From: a virus
IMG/VR virus record: IMGVR_UViG_3300042988_001023
Coordinates: 1-39,890 of that record
DNA: 39,890 nucleotides
Direction: 5' to 3' (one strand)
Within the stretch, counting starts at the first letter, position 1. The number at the start of each line of letters is the position of its first letter. The notes beneath the pieces were generated by a model. That model searched no databases. It saw only the letters and a program-made list of their open reading frames with translations, and had not been told where the DNA came from. A program made the translations under genes and the position numbers. Below, one piece after another: positions 31,187-37,941 of this stretch.

Positions 31187-31310
31187 CACGCTTGCGTTTT
31201 GTGACGTGGCGCGTCCAATTTGGTGGTCGCGCAAAGACACACTCAAGACAATTGAGCAAATCAAGGTCCATAACGCCATCGGCAAAGCTTGCGGATGGGG
31301 GGGCAGGTAA
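31104..31310 (+). CDS. o-spanin lipoprotein (Rz1-like)
   Basis: 68 aa, nested with the i-spanin gene. Signal peptide MRLSLALTAMMLAGC with LAGC lipobox; mature part holds FCDVARPIWWSRKDTLKTIE and QIKVHNAIGKACGW, a recognisable motif of Rz1-like proteins of alphaproteobacterial phages. An upstream ATG at 31074 would give a poor signal peptide, so 31104 is chosen. Confidence 0.8.
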   Translation: MRLSLALTAMMLAGCQSMTGSSEKTTIDTLAFCDVARPIWWSRKDTLKTIEQIKVHNAIGKACGWGGR

Positions 31311-31311
31311 A

Positions 31312-31533
31312 ATGCCGACCCCGCAACACCGCATCCTGAATTGGCTGGCTGAAAGCCCTATCGTCCGCGCGTCAGATGTCGTAACAATACCGGCAGGCTT
31401 CAGTTTTCCGTTTTGGTGGCCGTATTTTAAAGGAATCTCGGACGGGGCTATTTTACTGGTCCCGATCCTGACGGCGGTTCTGCTGCTGTTGAGAATATGG
31501 ATGACTTGGCGTGGCAAGAGCCCTGGGGATTAA
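31312..31533 (+). CDS. Membrane protein at the end of the lysis cassette, holin-like
   Basis: 73 aa from ATG 31312. One strong membrane span (GAILLVPILTAVLLLLRIWM) and a half-hydrophobic segment before it (VVTIPAGFSFPFWWPYF). It might be the holin or an accessory. Its last 86 bases overlap antisense the first-strand gene 31448-31666, so late and early-left operons converge here. Confidence 0.55.
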   Translation: MPTPQHRILNWLAESPIVRASDVVTIPAGFSFPFWWPYFKGISDGAILLVPILTAVLLLLRIWMTWRGKSPGD

Positions 31534-31666
31534 CCACAATCCGCACACAACTCTGGCAAGGCACGGTCCTATCCGCGCATTGGCCATATCGACAATAGAT
31601 GATTTCAGCGCCTTCGTCTTCGGTGTCGTCGTCCGTAACGTGCTGTCTCACAGTCTCACTTTCCAT
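31448..31666 (-). CDS. Cys-containing small protein, last gene of the early-left operon
   Basis: 72 aa. ATG 31666 follows GGAGACAGACA, which fixes the start. It has a Cys cluster CRYGQCADRTVPCQSC that could bind zinc. The C-terminal part is antisense to the holin-like gene and may be less constrained. Overlaps the gene upstream. Confidence 0.5.
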   Translation of the reverse strand: MESETVRQHVTDDDTEDEGAEIIYCRYGQCADRTVPCQSCVRIVVNPQGSCHAKSSIFSTAAEPPSGSGPVK

Positions 31667-31880
31667 TGTCTGTCTCCTGCGGGCGCATCGTTTTGGCGCT
31701 GCATTCATGCGGCGTGGCGCATTCCTGCCGCCTCTCGCAATGAGTTGACGGGCAGTCGCGCCACCTGTCCGGGCGCTGGCGCTTCTCCCATTGGTCGGCA
31801 GCGAACGCCGCAGAACCGTGGTCATGGCCTTTGCCGAGGTAGCGGTTGTAAACGGTTCCCCATGTCACCGAGTTAGCCAT
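31656..31880 (-). CDS. Unknown small protein with Cys/His cluster
   Basis: 74 aa. ATG 31880 preceded by GGAGACAGAGA. VTWGTVYNRYLGKGHDHGSA, then CPSTHCERRQECATPHEC, four Cys and two His that might form a zinc site. The ribosome site of the next gene is encoded in its last codons, showing coupling. Confidence 0.5.
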   Translation of the reverse strand: MANSVTWGTVYNRYLGKGHDHGSAAFAADQWEKRQRPDRWRDCPSTHCERRQECATPHECSAKTMRPQETDNGK

Positions 31881-32091
31881 TCTCTGTCTCCGGGGCGGGA
31901 AGGACATCAACGCCGATAACTTGACGGTGCCAAAAGCAAGTGCCGGTCTTGCTGCGGCCTGTGTATTCCCGCAAGAAAGCCTCAAGCTCTGGCGCGTCAA
32001 TGTCGAACGTCTTAAATTCAGACAGGACGCTGCCGCCGACGTTCGAGGCCATTCCTGCATCATCTGTTCGCACGATTATCCGCAATGTCAT
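31873..32091 (-). CDS. Unknown small protein
   Basis: 72 aa. ATG 32091 preceded by GGAGACAGACAA and overlapping the previous stop (ATGA). LRIIVRTDDAGMASNVGGSV then FDIDAPELEAFLREYTGRSK: alpha/beta with an acidic helix. No family recognised; the strong coupling on both sides supports it. Confidence 0.6.
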   Translation of the reverse strand: MTLRIIVRTDDAGMASNVGGSVLSEFKTFDIDAPELEAFLREYTGRSKTGTCFWHRQVIGVDVLPAPETENG

Positions 32092-32183
32092 TTGTCTGTC
32101 TCCGGGGCTATAATCGGCAGACGCACACTTTCCGCCACGTTATATTCGACTGTTTCCGCTTCGTTCGATTCACCATCTGCCAT
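32088..32183 (-). CDS. 31-residue peptide
   Basis: MADGESNEAETVEYNV then AESVRLPIIAPETDK. Acidic. Its last codons encode the ribosome site of the next gene and it ends by ATGA overlap, so it may act partly as a translational leader. Ribosome site GGAAAGGG upstream of ATG 32183. The 138 bp before it contains only AT-rich sequence and a weak inverted repeat. Confidence 0.4.
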   Translation of the reverse strand: MADGESNEAETVEYNVAESVRLPIIAPETDK

Positions 32184-32321
32184 TTTCCGGCCCTTTCCGA
32201 CGTTAACTTAACCGCTTGCAACCGGGAGGCGCGGCTGCTCCGGGAGTTTTAAACCGTTTAATATCAATGCTTAATGATGGGCTGTAGGGGGTGGCGCACA
32301 ACTGACGCCCAGAAACATCGT

Positions 32322-32585
32322 TCACTTTAGGGATAGGACTGCGGCTGCTTCCCCATGGCATCCAAGCCGTTTCAACTCGTTCGCCGCTTCTTCCAGCGCC
32401 TCGGCGCGGCCTGCGATGTATGCGATTTGCGGGGTTACGTCGGATTGGAAAATCTCTCCATTTTTCTCCTGCTCCCTTACCGCCGCGTCGAGGGCGACGC
32501 GCATGGCTTTTGTGTCGGTTGTGTCCATCCGCGCTTCAGCAAAGGCGTTGAGCGCTTCGTCGACAGAGTCATCAGTCCATTCCAT
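32322..32585 (-). CDS. Unknown protein, paralogue A of a tandem pair
   Basis: 87 aa from ATG 32585 (GGAAGGAAGTGAAG upstream); a GTG at 32591 is a weaker option. It shares MEWT, an AF-containing helix, the RVALDAAV segment and GRAEALEEAANELKRL with the neighbour 32602-32925, so the two arose by duplication. Helical and acidic. Function unknown. Confidence 0.6.
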   Translation of the reverse strand: MEWTDDSVDEALNAFAEARMDTTDTKAMRVALDAAVREQEKNGEIFQSDVTPQIAYIAGRAEALEEAANELKRLGCHGEAAAVLSLK

Positions 32586-32601
32586 CTTCACTTCCTTCCG
32601 G

Positions 32602-32925
32602 TCATTTTAGGTTGCGGATTTCGTCAGCGAGACCCTGGAAAACAATGTCGGTTGGCGAGCCCGGCTTTAGCGACTCTAGCTTCTTCGCCGCTTCCTCCAG
32701 CGCCTCGGCGCGGGTGCGGGATTGGAAGAGTGCCTTTAGCTTGTCATTTGGTGCGGGCGGATTGTCTATGGCGTCGAAAAACGCTTTAGTTGCCCATGGC
32801 GATAGGACAAGCCCCTGCGCCTTTACCGCCGCGTCGAGGGCAGCGCGCAATCGTTCGCGGTCGCTTTTTGACCCGGAATTAAATGCGGCAAGCGCGGCGT
32901 CTTCTGCCTTTTTCGTCCAATCCAT
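32602..32925 (-). CDS. Unknown protein, paralogue B of a tandem pair
   Basis: 107 aa from ATG 32925, with the same GGAAGGAAGTGAAG leader as paralogue A. MDWTKKAEDAALAAFNSG, RLRAALDAAVKAQG, then TRAEALEEAAKKLESLKPG match A; a middle insertion (LSPWATKAFFDAIDNPPAPN) is absent there. Helical. Function unknown. Confidence 0.6.
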   Translation of the reverse strand: MDWTKKAEDAALAAFNSGSKSDRERLRAALDAAVKAQGLVLSPWATKAFFDAIDNPPAPNDKLKALFQSRTRAEALEEAAKKLESLKPGSPTDIVFQGLADEIRNLK

Positions 32926-32951
32926 CTTCACTTCCTTCCGATAAGCGCGAC

Positions 32952-33176
32952 CTAAGTCTTCCGCCAAGAGCACGGCTTGTTAAGCTCAATTCCGCGCTCA
33001 ATCCTTCCGCCGTATGGCTTTGGAGCCAGTTGAGTCCCCCAGAAGAAGGCAGCGGGCAATTCGGGAATTGAGTAGCTATCGAATGCCCTGCATTTCCCTT
33101 GTTTTTTTGGGTGCAATCTTCCGCTTGCTGTTCGCTCCCAATCCGCATACGTGCATTCGTCACAAGTCTCAGTCAT
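32952..33176 (-). CDS. Small Cys-rich protein, possible zinc ribbon
   Basis: 74 aa. TCDECTYADWERTASGRLHP with a later KCRAFDSY and CSWRKT gives four Cys in a CxxC...C...C layout. It begins one base after the integrase stop (ATGA-like spacing), with AGGAAAG as ribosome site. Similar proteins are common downstream of phage integrases; role unknown. Confidence 0.6.
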   Translation of the reverse strand: MTETCDECTYADWERTASGRLHPKKQGKCRAFDSYSIPELPAAFFWGTQLAPKPYGGRIERGIELNKPCSWRKT

Positions 33177-33177
33177 T

Positions 33178-34233
33178 TTATTTCTTTCCTATCATCGCTA
33201 CTTCTCTGCGAAGATGGTCAGCATGTAAATGAGCGTAGTTCCTGACCACGTATTGCTCGCCGGTCCCGAGAATCTCGGCTATTTTCCGGGTGCTAACGCC
33301 CTTCTGAGCAAGCCAGCTTCCGGTTGTGTGGCGAAGGCAATAGGCGGTTACGCTCGCGTCCAAGCCAGCCAACTGGACGGCCCTAGTCAACGCTGAATGG
33401 GGCCTAATCAACGCCTCTCCGTTATATCTAACGCACGGACCCCTGCCCCCGTCCCTTTCCGCCCATCGGCGCATCAGGCGGTGCAGTTCCGGCGCGATCG
33501 GCACGGGCGGCTGGCGCTTCGTCGTCTCGCGCGTATCTGTGGCTCGGCGGTAGATAAGCCCATTGTCTAGGTCTACCCACCCGCGATGGGTCGTCCGATC
33601 CCATGACAGGCCCAGAATCGCGCCCGGCCTCGATCCCGTATAGACGCCAACCAAAATGAACCGGGCCAAGTGCCGGATACGGCGGTTCGTCAGGCATACC
33701 CAAAGCAGCCGAGCGACTTCAGAGCGCGTCAGCCAGCGGCTACGGGGCGGGCCCGGCGGCGGGGTCCATACGTCGACAACTTCCCTGTATAGCCCCGTGC
33801 GGCGGGCGTAGGTTAAGGCCGCGCCCAAGTCCTGAAGGTCACGCCGAGCGCCGCCGTCATTCCCGCGATGCTTGGCGTATTCTTGGCAGCGGCGGCGGGT
33901 AATGTCCGCGATCGAGAGGCGACCGAAAAACTCAAGCAGCCGCCCTGCTCGCTTGCGTCCAGTCACCGGGCGAGCCTGCCCCGGCACAACTTCGTCAAGG
34001 TAAATCGAGATCACGTCGGCCACAGGGATTTGATATAGGTTACGCCCCCTGGTTGTGGGGTCGTGTTTGCCGCCGAGATATTCCGCGAACACTCGCTCGG
34101 CGTCACCACGCGCGCCTTCGCCGCAGCCAGTGCTACGGTAAACTGATCCTGTGTCTCGGATGACCCAGACAGCGGATTGCTTGCCCCTTGCTGGCCTGAG
34201 CCAAAGACGCGCGCCTTTTGTTTTTCTCGGCAC
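33178..34233 (-). CDS. int: Tyrosine-family site-specific integrase
   Basis: 351 aa from a GTG at 34233 with GGAGGGAG upstream. N-terminal arm-binding part (PRKTKGARLWLRPARG, then STGCGEG), core-binding helices around PVADVISIYLDEVVPG, and a catalytic domain with Arg about 202 (VYTGSRPGAILGL), Arg-His about 301 (YCLRHTTGSWLAQ) and the nucleophile Tyr about 333 (RNYAHLHADH). It integrates and excises the prophage. Located in the early-left operon with an excisionase-like gene upstream. attP could not be seen by eye. Confidence 0.9.
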   Translation of the reverse strand: MPRKTKGARLWLRPARGKQSAVWVIRDTGSVYRSTGCGEGARGDAERVFAEYLGGKHDPTTRGRNLYQIPVADVISIYLDEVVPGQARPVTGRKRAGRLLEFFGRLSIADITRRRCQEYAKHRGNDGGARRDLQDLGAALTYARRTGLYREVVDVWTPPPGPPRSRWLTRSEVARLLWVCLTNRRIRHLARFILVGVYTGSRPGAILGLSWDRTTHRGWVDLDNGLIYRRATDTRETTKRQPPVPIAPELHRLMRRWAERDGGRGPCVRYNGEALIRPHSALTRAVQLAGLDASVTAYCLRHTTGSWLAQKGVSTRKIAEILGTGEQYVVRNYAHLHADHLRREVAMIGKK

Positions 34234-34403
34234 AACTCCCTCCATTTTTGGATTGCAGCCGGGGTCGTGACAATGCGACGCCCGAGCTTTTCCGTCTCCA
34301 GTTCGCCACGGCTGGCGGCGGCGCGCAAGGTCGCGGCTTTGACTTTGCCGCGCAGGCAAATCTCGGCGGCTTCGTCGAGGGTCATGGGAGATGCGGCGTC
34401 CAT
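34011..34403 (-). CDS. Excisionase-like HTH protein overlapping int
   Basis: 130 aa. Residues 7-55 are a MerR/Xis-type winged helix (MTLDEAAEICLRGKVKAATL, RAAASRGELETEKLGRR). The start at 34403 follows the stop of the previous gene. The remaining C-terminal half overlaps 223 bases of int in another frame and looks unstructured, so the natural protein may end near 34233 and be extended here by a frameshift or simply run on. Confidence 0.65.
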   Translation of the reverse strand: MDAASPMTLDEAAEICLRGKVKAATLRAAASRGELETEKLGRRIVTTPAAIQKWRELCREKQKARVFGSGQQGASNPLSGSSETQDQFTVALAAAKARVVTPSECSRNISAANTTPQPGGVTYIKSLWPT

Positions 34404-34404
34404 G

Positions 34405-34725
34405 TCAGTCGTCCGATTCAAGGGCGGCTAGGGTGTTTTTCGCTTTAAAACTCACATCTCTATCGTCAAATGCAATGCCATGAGGATGCGGCTTGTAGAT
34501 GTTTGGGTCGGCGTAGAACTCCATCGCCTCCCTCGCCATCGCCAGCTTGCGCTCGGCGGCGTCGCGTTCTTCCCGACGCTTGGCTCCTTCCGTAAGAGCC
34601 TTTTCAAAACGAGCCGCGATGGCGTCCCGCTCGCGGGTCAGGCGCTCGATGGTCTCGACATGCTCCGCGTGATAGTTGCGACCGCGAGTCGCATCGTTCA
34701 CAAATTCAAGCCATTCTACAGCCAT
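34405..34725 (-). CDS. Coiled-coil protein, Ea22-like tail
   Basis: 106 aa from ATG 34725 (GGGAGTTTGAAAG upstream). Central coiled coil (HVETIERLTRERDAIAARFE, RREERDAAERKLAM) and a C-terminal AREAMEFYADPNIYKPHPHG, found in Ea22/Ead-like phage accessory proteins. Role unknown. Confidence 0.55.
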   Translation of the reverse strand: MAVEWLEFVNDATRGRNYHAEHVETIERLTRERDAIAARFEKALTEGAKRREERDAAERKLAMAREAMEFYADPNIYKPHPHGIAFDDRDVSFKAKNTLAALESDD

Positions 34726-34737
34726 CTTTCAAACTCC

Positions 34738-34866
34738 CTATTCGACAATCTGAATTGGCGGGATTTCGGCTTCGCTGTGGTGGCTCCATGACACGATCAG
34801 CAATCCGCCGCCGAAGGCAAATACAGCCAGGAATGTCAGGAGCGAAACTAAGAAAAATCGTTTCAT
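34738..34866 (-). CDS. Small membrane peptide
   Basis: 42 aa, MKRFFLVSLLTFLAVFAFGG then GLLIVSWSHHSEAEIPPI. Positively charged start and one membrane span; could be anchored or exported. ATG 34866 overlaps the previous stop (ATGA) and has GGCGAGGAG just upstream. Confidence 0.55.
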   Translation of the reverse strand: MKRFFLVSLLTFLAVFAFGGGLLIVSWSHHSEAEIPPIQIVE

Positions 34867-35150
34867 CTCCTCGCCCTCGCTTCTCTGATAATCTGCGCCG
34901 AACGCGGGTCAGACCAATGTCCTTCAGCCAATTCAACAAGCCCGGTTGTGTCGACGTATGGCGGTTCGTATGCGGAGAACTCTGGTTCCTCGATCCGCAA
35001 CTTGTGCATCGTGTCGGCCACAATGCGCGGGATATCTTTGCTTCGTGCACCACTGGTGCGGAGCATTGTTCTGACGGCTTCCGGCGTCTCACCGGCTTTA
35101 AGCAGTTCAGCGGCTCGGCGGCGTAGTCCTGTGCGTTCGGTGACCATCAT
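34863..35150 (-). CDS. Unknown basic protein
   Basis: 95 aa from ATG 35150, AAGGA ribosome site. Residues 5-35 (GLRRRAAELLKAGETPEAVR) are helical and might form a small DNA- or protein-binding domain; the rest is acidic/aromatic (EEPEFSAYEPPYVDTTG). ATGA overlap on both sides. No family recognised. Confidence 0.55.
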   Translation of the reverse strand: MMVTERTGLRRRAAELLKAGETPEAVRTMLRTSGARSKDIPRIVADTMHKLRIEEPEFSAYEPPYVDTTGLVELAEGHWSDPRSAQIIREARARR

Positions 35151-35380
35151 GCAGGTTCCTTTTTGATGTATGACGTTTGGTTCGCGCCACCCTTGAACTT
35201 CATCTTGAAGCCCTCCGTCTGCTCCTGCATTTCCGCGATCTGCTTGCGCTGCTGGATGATTGTCGACTGTTGAATGTCAATCCAATCGGCCATGGCGCGT
35301 AGTTTCGCGGCTGTCGTGAACTGGCCGCAGGATTCGCAATGCTTCGCGTAGGTTCTGGCTTCGTCACAAATGGCGCTCAT
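35147..35380 (-). CDS. Unknown small protein with CxxC
   Basis: 77 aa. MSAICDEARTYAKHCESCGQ, then a coiled coil (STIIQQRKQIAEMQEQTEGF). GAGAGACAG precedes the ATG, a relative of the leader seen at 31.6-32.1 kb. Could hold a partial zinc site. Role unknown. Confidence 0.5.
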   Translation of the reverse strand: MSAICDEARTYAKHCESCGQFTTAAKLRAMADWIDIQQSTIIQQRKQIAEMQEQTEGFKMKFKGGANQTSYIKKEPA

Positions 35381-35413
35381 TCTACTGTCTCTCGTCGTTA
35401 GTTATTATTCGTC

Positions 35414-35608
35414 CTAACAAAGTTTGTTCTGGCTAGTGTGATTTGCATAAATGGAAAATAATTTGTGATTACTCATTGATGCTGTATGGTCTACGTCGCC
35501 GCTTGTGACGATTGCGCCGCATTGCTCACACCGAAAGCCGGTTGCAACCCTTGCGCGTTGCAGGATTTCAACTTTGACTGGCTTTGTGAACTCGCGGCGC
35601 TTGGTCAC
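35414..35608 (-). pseudogene. Truncated HNH endonuclease
   Basis: 64 aa from a GTG at 35608 overlapping the previous stop. The N-terminus (MTKRREFTKPVKVEILQRAR, FRCEQCGAIVTSGDVDHT) is the start of a phage HNH protein, including CxxC and the first catalytic Asp-His, but after residue 43 the sequence becomes unrelated AT-rich coding and stops, so the Asn and final His of the motif are lost. Likely a decayed gene, with the deletion ending in the 35381-35413 gap. Confidence 0.6.
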
Positions 35609-35922
35609 AGTCTCTTCTCAGCCCTTGCGTTGGCTTCCGATGATTGTTGCTCGGAGAACTTCATCCGAATCCACTCAAGTTCTAACTTCGCCAGATTCGC
35701 TTCATGACGTGCTTTCACCATGGATTCGATAAACTCCCGCCATTCCGGTGAAGCCTTGACAGCCATTTCTGCTCGGTTAACCGGCATATCCCCAAGAGCA
35801 GCCATCCTCTCTGACAGGACGGTACTCTTTGTGGATTCGAGAAGGTCGGCGGCGGCTTCCTTGTCGCACCATCGTTTAGCTGCGATGCGGAACTGTTCGC
35901 TGATGGGTCCGACGTAGGCCAT
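35605..35922 (-). CDS. Conserved phage protein next to SSB
   Basis: 105 aa. Helical with the phrases ISEQFRIAAKRWCDKEAAAD, LGDMPVNRAEMAVKASPEW and EWIRMKFSEQQSSEANARAE, which recur in alphaproteobacterial phages beside the SSB-like gene. It may be a single-strand-annealing or replication accessory helper; this is not established. TAATG overlap with the SSB-like gene. Confidence 0.6.
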   Translation of the reverse strand: MAYVGPISEQFRIAAKRWCDKEAAADLLESTKSTVLSERMAALGDMPVNRAEMAVKASPEWREFIESMVKARHEANLAKLELEWIRMKFSEQQSSEANARAEKRL

Positions 35923-36554
35923 TAAAATGGAATATCCGAGTCAGGATCGTGGCCAGCATGAAAACCATTGCCAGGATCGTCATGCTGGCGATGTCCTAGC
36001 GCGATCTCCTGATATTCAGGCGACGCCGCAATCTTCGCCTTCAGATTGTCAGACAAGCTTCCGTAGACCTCCGCGTCGTATTCGTTTTCGATCAGCGCGA
36101 GGTATTGGAGCTTGTTGACGAGCGGCGGCGGCGTCGCTCCACGAAGCAGCTTGCCGATGCTGGCGACCTTGGAAAACGTCTTGTCTCCCTTCGTCTCATG
36201 CGTCACGGTCAACATGCATGGTGCTCCGAGAAGCTTTTTGGTGTTGAAAGCGTTTTCGCCTTCAAAGTCTTCGTCGACAAACGCCTTGCCCCGCCATGCC
36301 TCAAGGTCTTTGCGCAGGGTCGATTTTTCATGCATCGACCATGTGTAAGTTTTGGAAGCGCTGAACGGTCGACCGTCCTTCATAAGCTCGTCGGCAAGCT
36401 CCCAAGACAGCATGACCTTACGCTGTATCTTGTGGTCGCCCATGTATTCGACGCTCTGCGTTCCAAGGTCGAGAAAGCGATAGCAAACTCCGATGAAAGT
36501 TCCTGATGGCGTGATTTCGAAATTGCCGCCCTCAGTCGGTTTCGGAAGGATCAT
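35922..36554 (-). CDS. Single-stranded-DNA-binding-like protein
   Basis: 210 aa from ATG 36554 (AGGAG, seven bases upstream). N-terminal OB-like beta region (GGNFEITPSGTFIGVCYRFL, QRKVMLSWELADELM), then a helical middle and a disordered acidic C-terminus ending DSDIPF, the SSB tail that binds partner proteins. Similar proteins replace SSB in many phages. Acts in replication or recombination in the cytoplasm. Confidence 0.7.
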   Translation of the reverse strand: MILPKPTEGGNFEITPSGTFIGVCYRFLDLGTQSVEYMGDHKIQRKVMLSWELADELMKDGRPFSASKTYTWSMHEKSTLRKDLEAWRGKAFVDEDFEGENAFNTKKLLGAPCMLTVTHETKGDKTFSKVASIGKLLRGATPPPLVNKLQYLALIENEYDAEVYGSLSDNLKAKIAASPEYQEIALGHRQHDDPGNGFHAGHDPDSDIPF

Positions 36555-36568
36555 CTGTTTTCTCCTGT

Positions 36569-37039
36569 TTATCTTGCAAAGGTTCCATACGCCGCCTTAG
36601 CGGCTTGCTGGCGCAAGCTTTTTGCTTCCGCCAAAGTGTTTCTTATGCCGACATATCTCTGTCCGACTCGGACGACGAATTTTCCTTTGTTGTTAATGCT
36701 GACGCCAATTACCCCAGTTTTGTTTTCCGGGCGCAAACCAGTGTTAGCTTTATTCTGAGAATGCGTAGCTTCCCGCAGATTTTCCCATCTACAGTCTGAT
36801 TTATCGAGGTTGATGTGGTCAACTTGCATGCTTGGCATTTCCCCAAGCATGTATAGGAACGCTAATCTGTGGGCGTAGTAGTCCTTGCCGTAGATAGATA
36901 TGACAAGGTATCCGTCCGCATTTATGCTTCCTGCCTTCTTTCCTGGAACGACTTTGCAGCATGTCTTGGCCTTCCAAACCCAAACGCCTGTGTCTTTGTC
37001 ATAGGACAAAACTTCTTTGAGTTTTTCCTGCGCCAGCAT
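36569..37039 (-). CDS. HNH-AP2 homing-type endonuclease
   Basis: 156 aa. HNH_3-type nuclease (YDKDTGVWVWKAK, AHRLAFLYMLGEMPSMQVDH, NLREATHSQNKANT) and an AP2-like C-terminus (NKTGVIGVSINNKGKFVVRV, then TLAEAKSLRQQAAKAAYG). Related to the product of 25763-26251 but clearly diverged. It lies between the Gp157 gene and the SSB-like gene as an insertion that leaves both intact. Confidence 0.9.
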   Translation of the reverse strand: MLAQEKLKEVLSYDKDTGVWVWKAKTCCKVVPGKKAGSINADGYLVISIYGKDYYAHRLAFLYMLGEMPSMQVDHINLDKSDCRWENLREATHSQNKANTGLRPENKTGVIGVSINNKGKFVVRVGQRYVGIRNTLAEAKSLRQQAAKAAYGTFAR

Positions 37040-37040
37040 G

Positions 37041-37559
37041 TCACTTCGTCCTAATTTGAAGACTTGCAGGTTGATTATTCAAAGATGCAAACGCCAACAT
37101 ATCCCCCGCCATCAGCGCTTCCTTGATGGCCTTCTTGTCGAAGGCGTATGTCGTCTTGACCGTGCGGAACTGCTCCGGCGCGTCTTCCGGCTCAATCGTG
37201 GTCACAAGCGATGGCGGGTTGTTTCGAAGGCTCAGCGTCACGTCTGCGGCTTCAACCTTTTTCAATCCCGCTTCTTGCATCGCCCATCCGATTGACTGTC
37301 TGAGCTTGTCGGATTTCCTCTCAAAGCGGTCTTTGCGGTCTTTATTTTCCTCAATGATCCGCTTGATTGCTTCCGCAAAGGCTTCATAGCGTGTCGCCTC
37401 ACGCGCCATGTAAGCCAAAACCTCTTTAAGGTTTGTCTCGCCTTCGAGCGTATCAAGCAAAGCGGCGTCATCGTCTGCAAGGTCAAACTCTTCCGCCAAC
37501 TGCGCCTTGATGGCGTTATAGATGGCGACGGTGTTACTCAGCGGCGGCGACAAACTCAT
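37041..37559 (-). CDS. Siphovirus Gp157-family protein
   Basis: 172 aa from ATG 37559 (GGGAG upstream). Long helices with an ALLDTLEGETNLKEVLAYMA start, then RFERKSDKLRQSIGWAMQEA and VTLSLRNNPPSLVT, and a terminal FRTVKTTYAFDKKAIKEALM: this fits the Gp157 family (first noted in Streptococcus thermophilus phages, where it gave phage resistance). In phages it is usually an early gene near SSB/recombination genes. Confidence 0.8.
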   Translation of the reverse strand: MSLSPPLSNTVAIYNAIKAQLAEEFDLADDDAALLDTLEGETNLKEVLAYMAREATRYEAFAEAIKRIIEENKDRKDRFERKSDKLRQSIGWAMQEAGLKKVEAADVTLSLRNNPPSLVTTIEPEDAPEQFRTVKTTYAFDKKAIKEALMAGDMLAFASLNNQPASLQIRTK

Positions 37560-37941
37560 GTGACTGCTCCCTGATTTTGGCCATGTCATCGGCGTTGCGT
37601 TCCTTCAGGCGGATAATCTTCGCCTGCTGAATCCAGCGGATCGCGTCGCGCAAGGAGTCCCGCGCGTCCAAGTAGGCAACCGGCTTGATGTCGCTTTCAA
37701 AGCCCCATGTCTTCTCGATCTTGCGGGCCTGCTTGCGGAGAGCGTGGGCATGTCGGCGCTGACGAAGCGCGGCGTCGATGCAGCGTTGCGAATAGGACGC
37801 CTTGCGCTGATCGTCGTATTTTGTGAGGATTTCCCGCGCCCGTTCGCAAAATCCGTTATCGTCTTCGTAATCATAGCCAATGACTTGGCTCATAACGCCA
37901 TAGAGCGCTTCGCGGAGAAGGTCGGTCATGGAGGATTTCAT
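37534..37941 (-). CDS. Unknown helical basic protein
   Basis: 135 aa. MTDLLREALYGVMSQVIGYD, then an Arg/His-rich coiled coil (RRHAHALRKQARKIEKTWGF). ATG 37941 overlaps the previous stop (ATGA) with GGTGGAG upstream; an in-frame ATG at 37929 is the other option. Gp157 gene starts inside its 3' end. Confidence 0.55.
   Translation of the reverse strand: MKSSMTDLLREALYGVMSQVIGYDYEDDNGFCERAREILTKYDDQRKASYSQRCIDAALRQRRHAHALRKQARKIEKTWGFESDIKPVAYLDARDSLRDAIRWIQQAKIIRLKERNADDMAKIREQSHEFVAAAE

Noticed and set aside
32200-32260. Terminator between the two parts of the early-left operon
   Set aside because: The inverted repeat (GGAG/CTCC core) is only four pairs and is not followed by a clear T run on the minus strand.
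33178-34403. attP site next to int
   Set aside because: No tRNA-like segment or convincing core with arm sites could be identified by eye.
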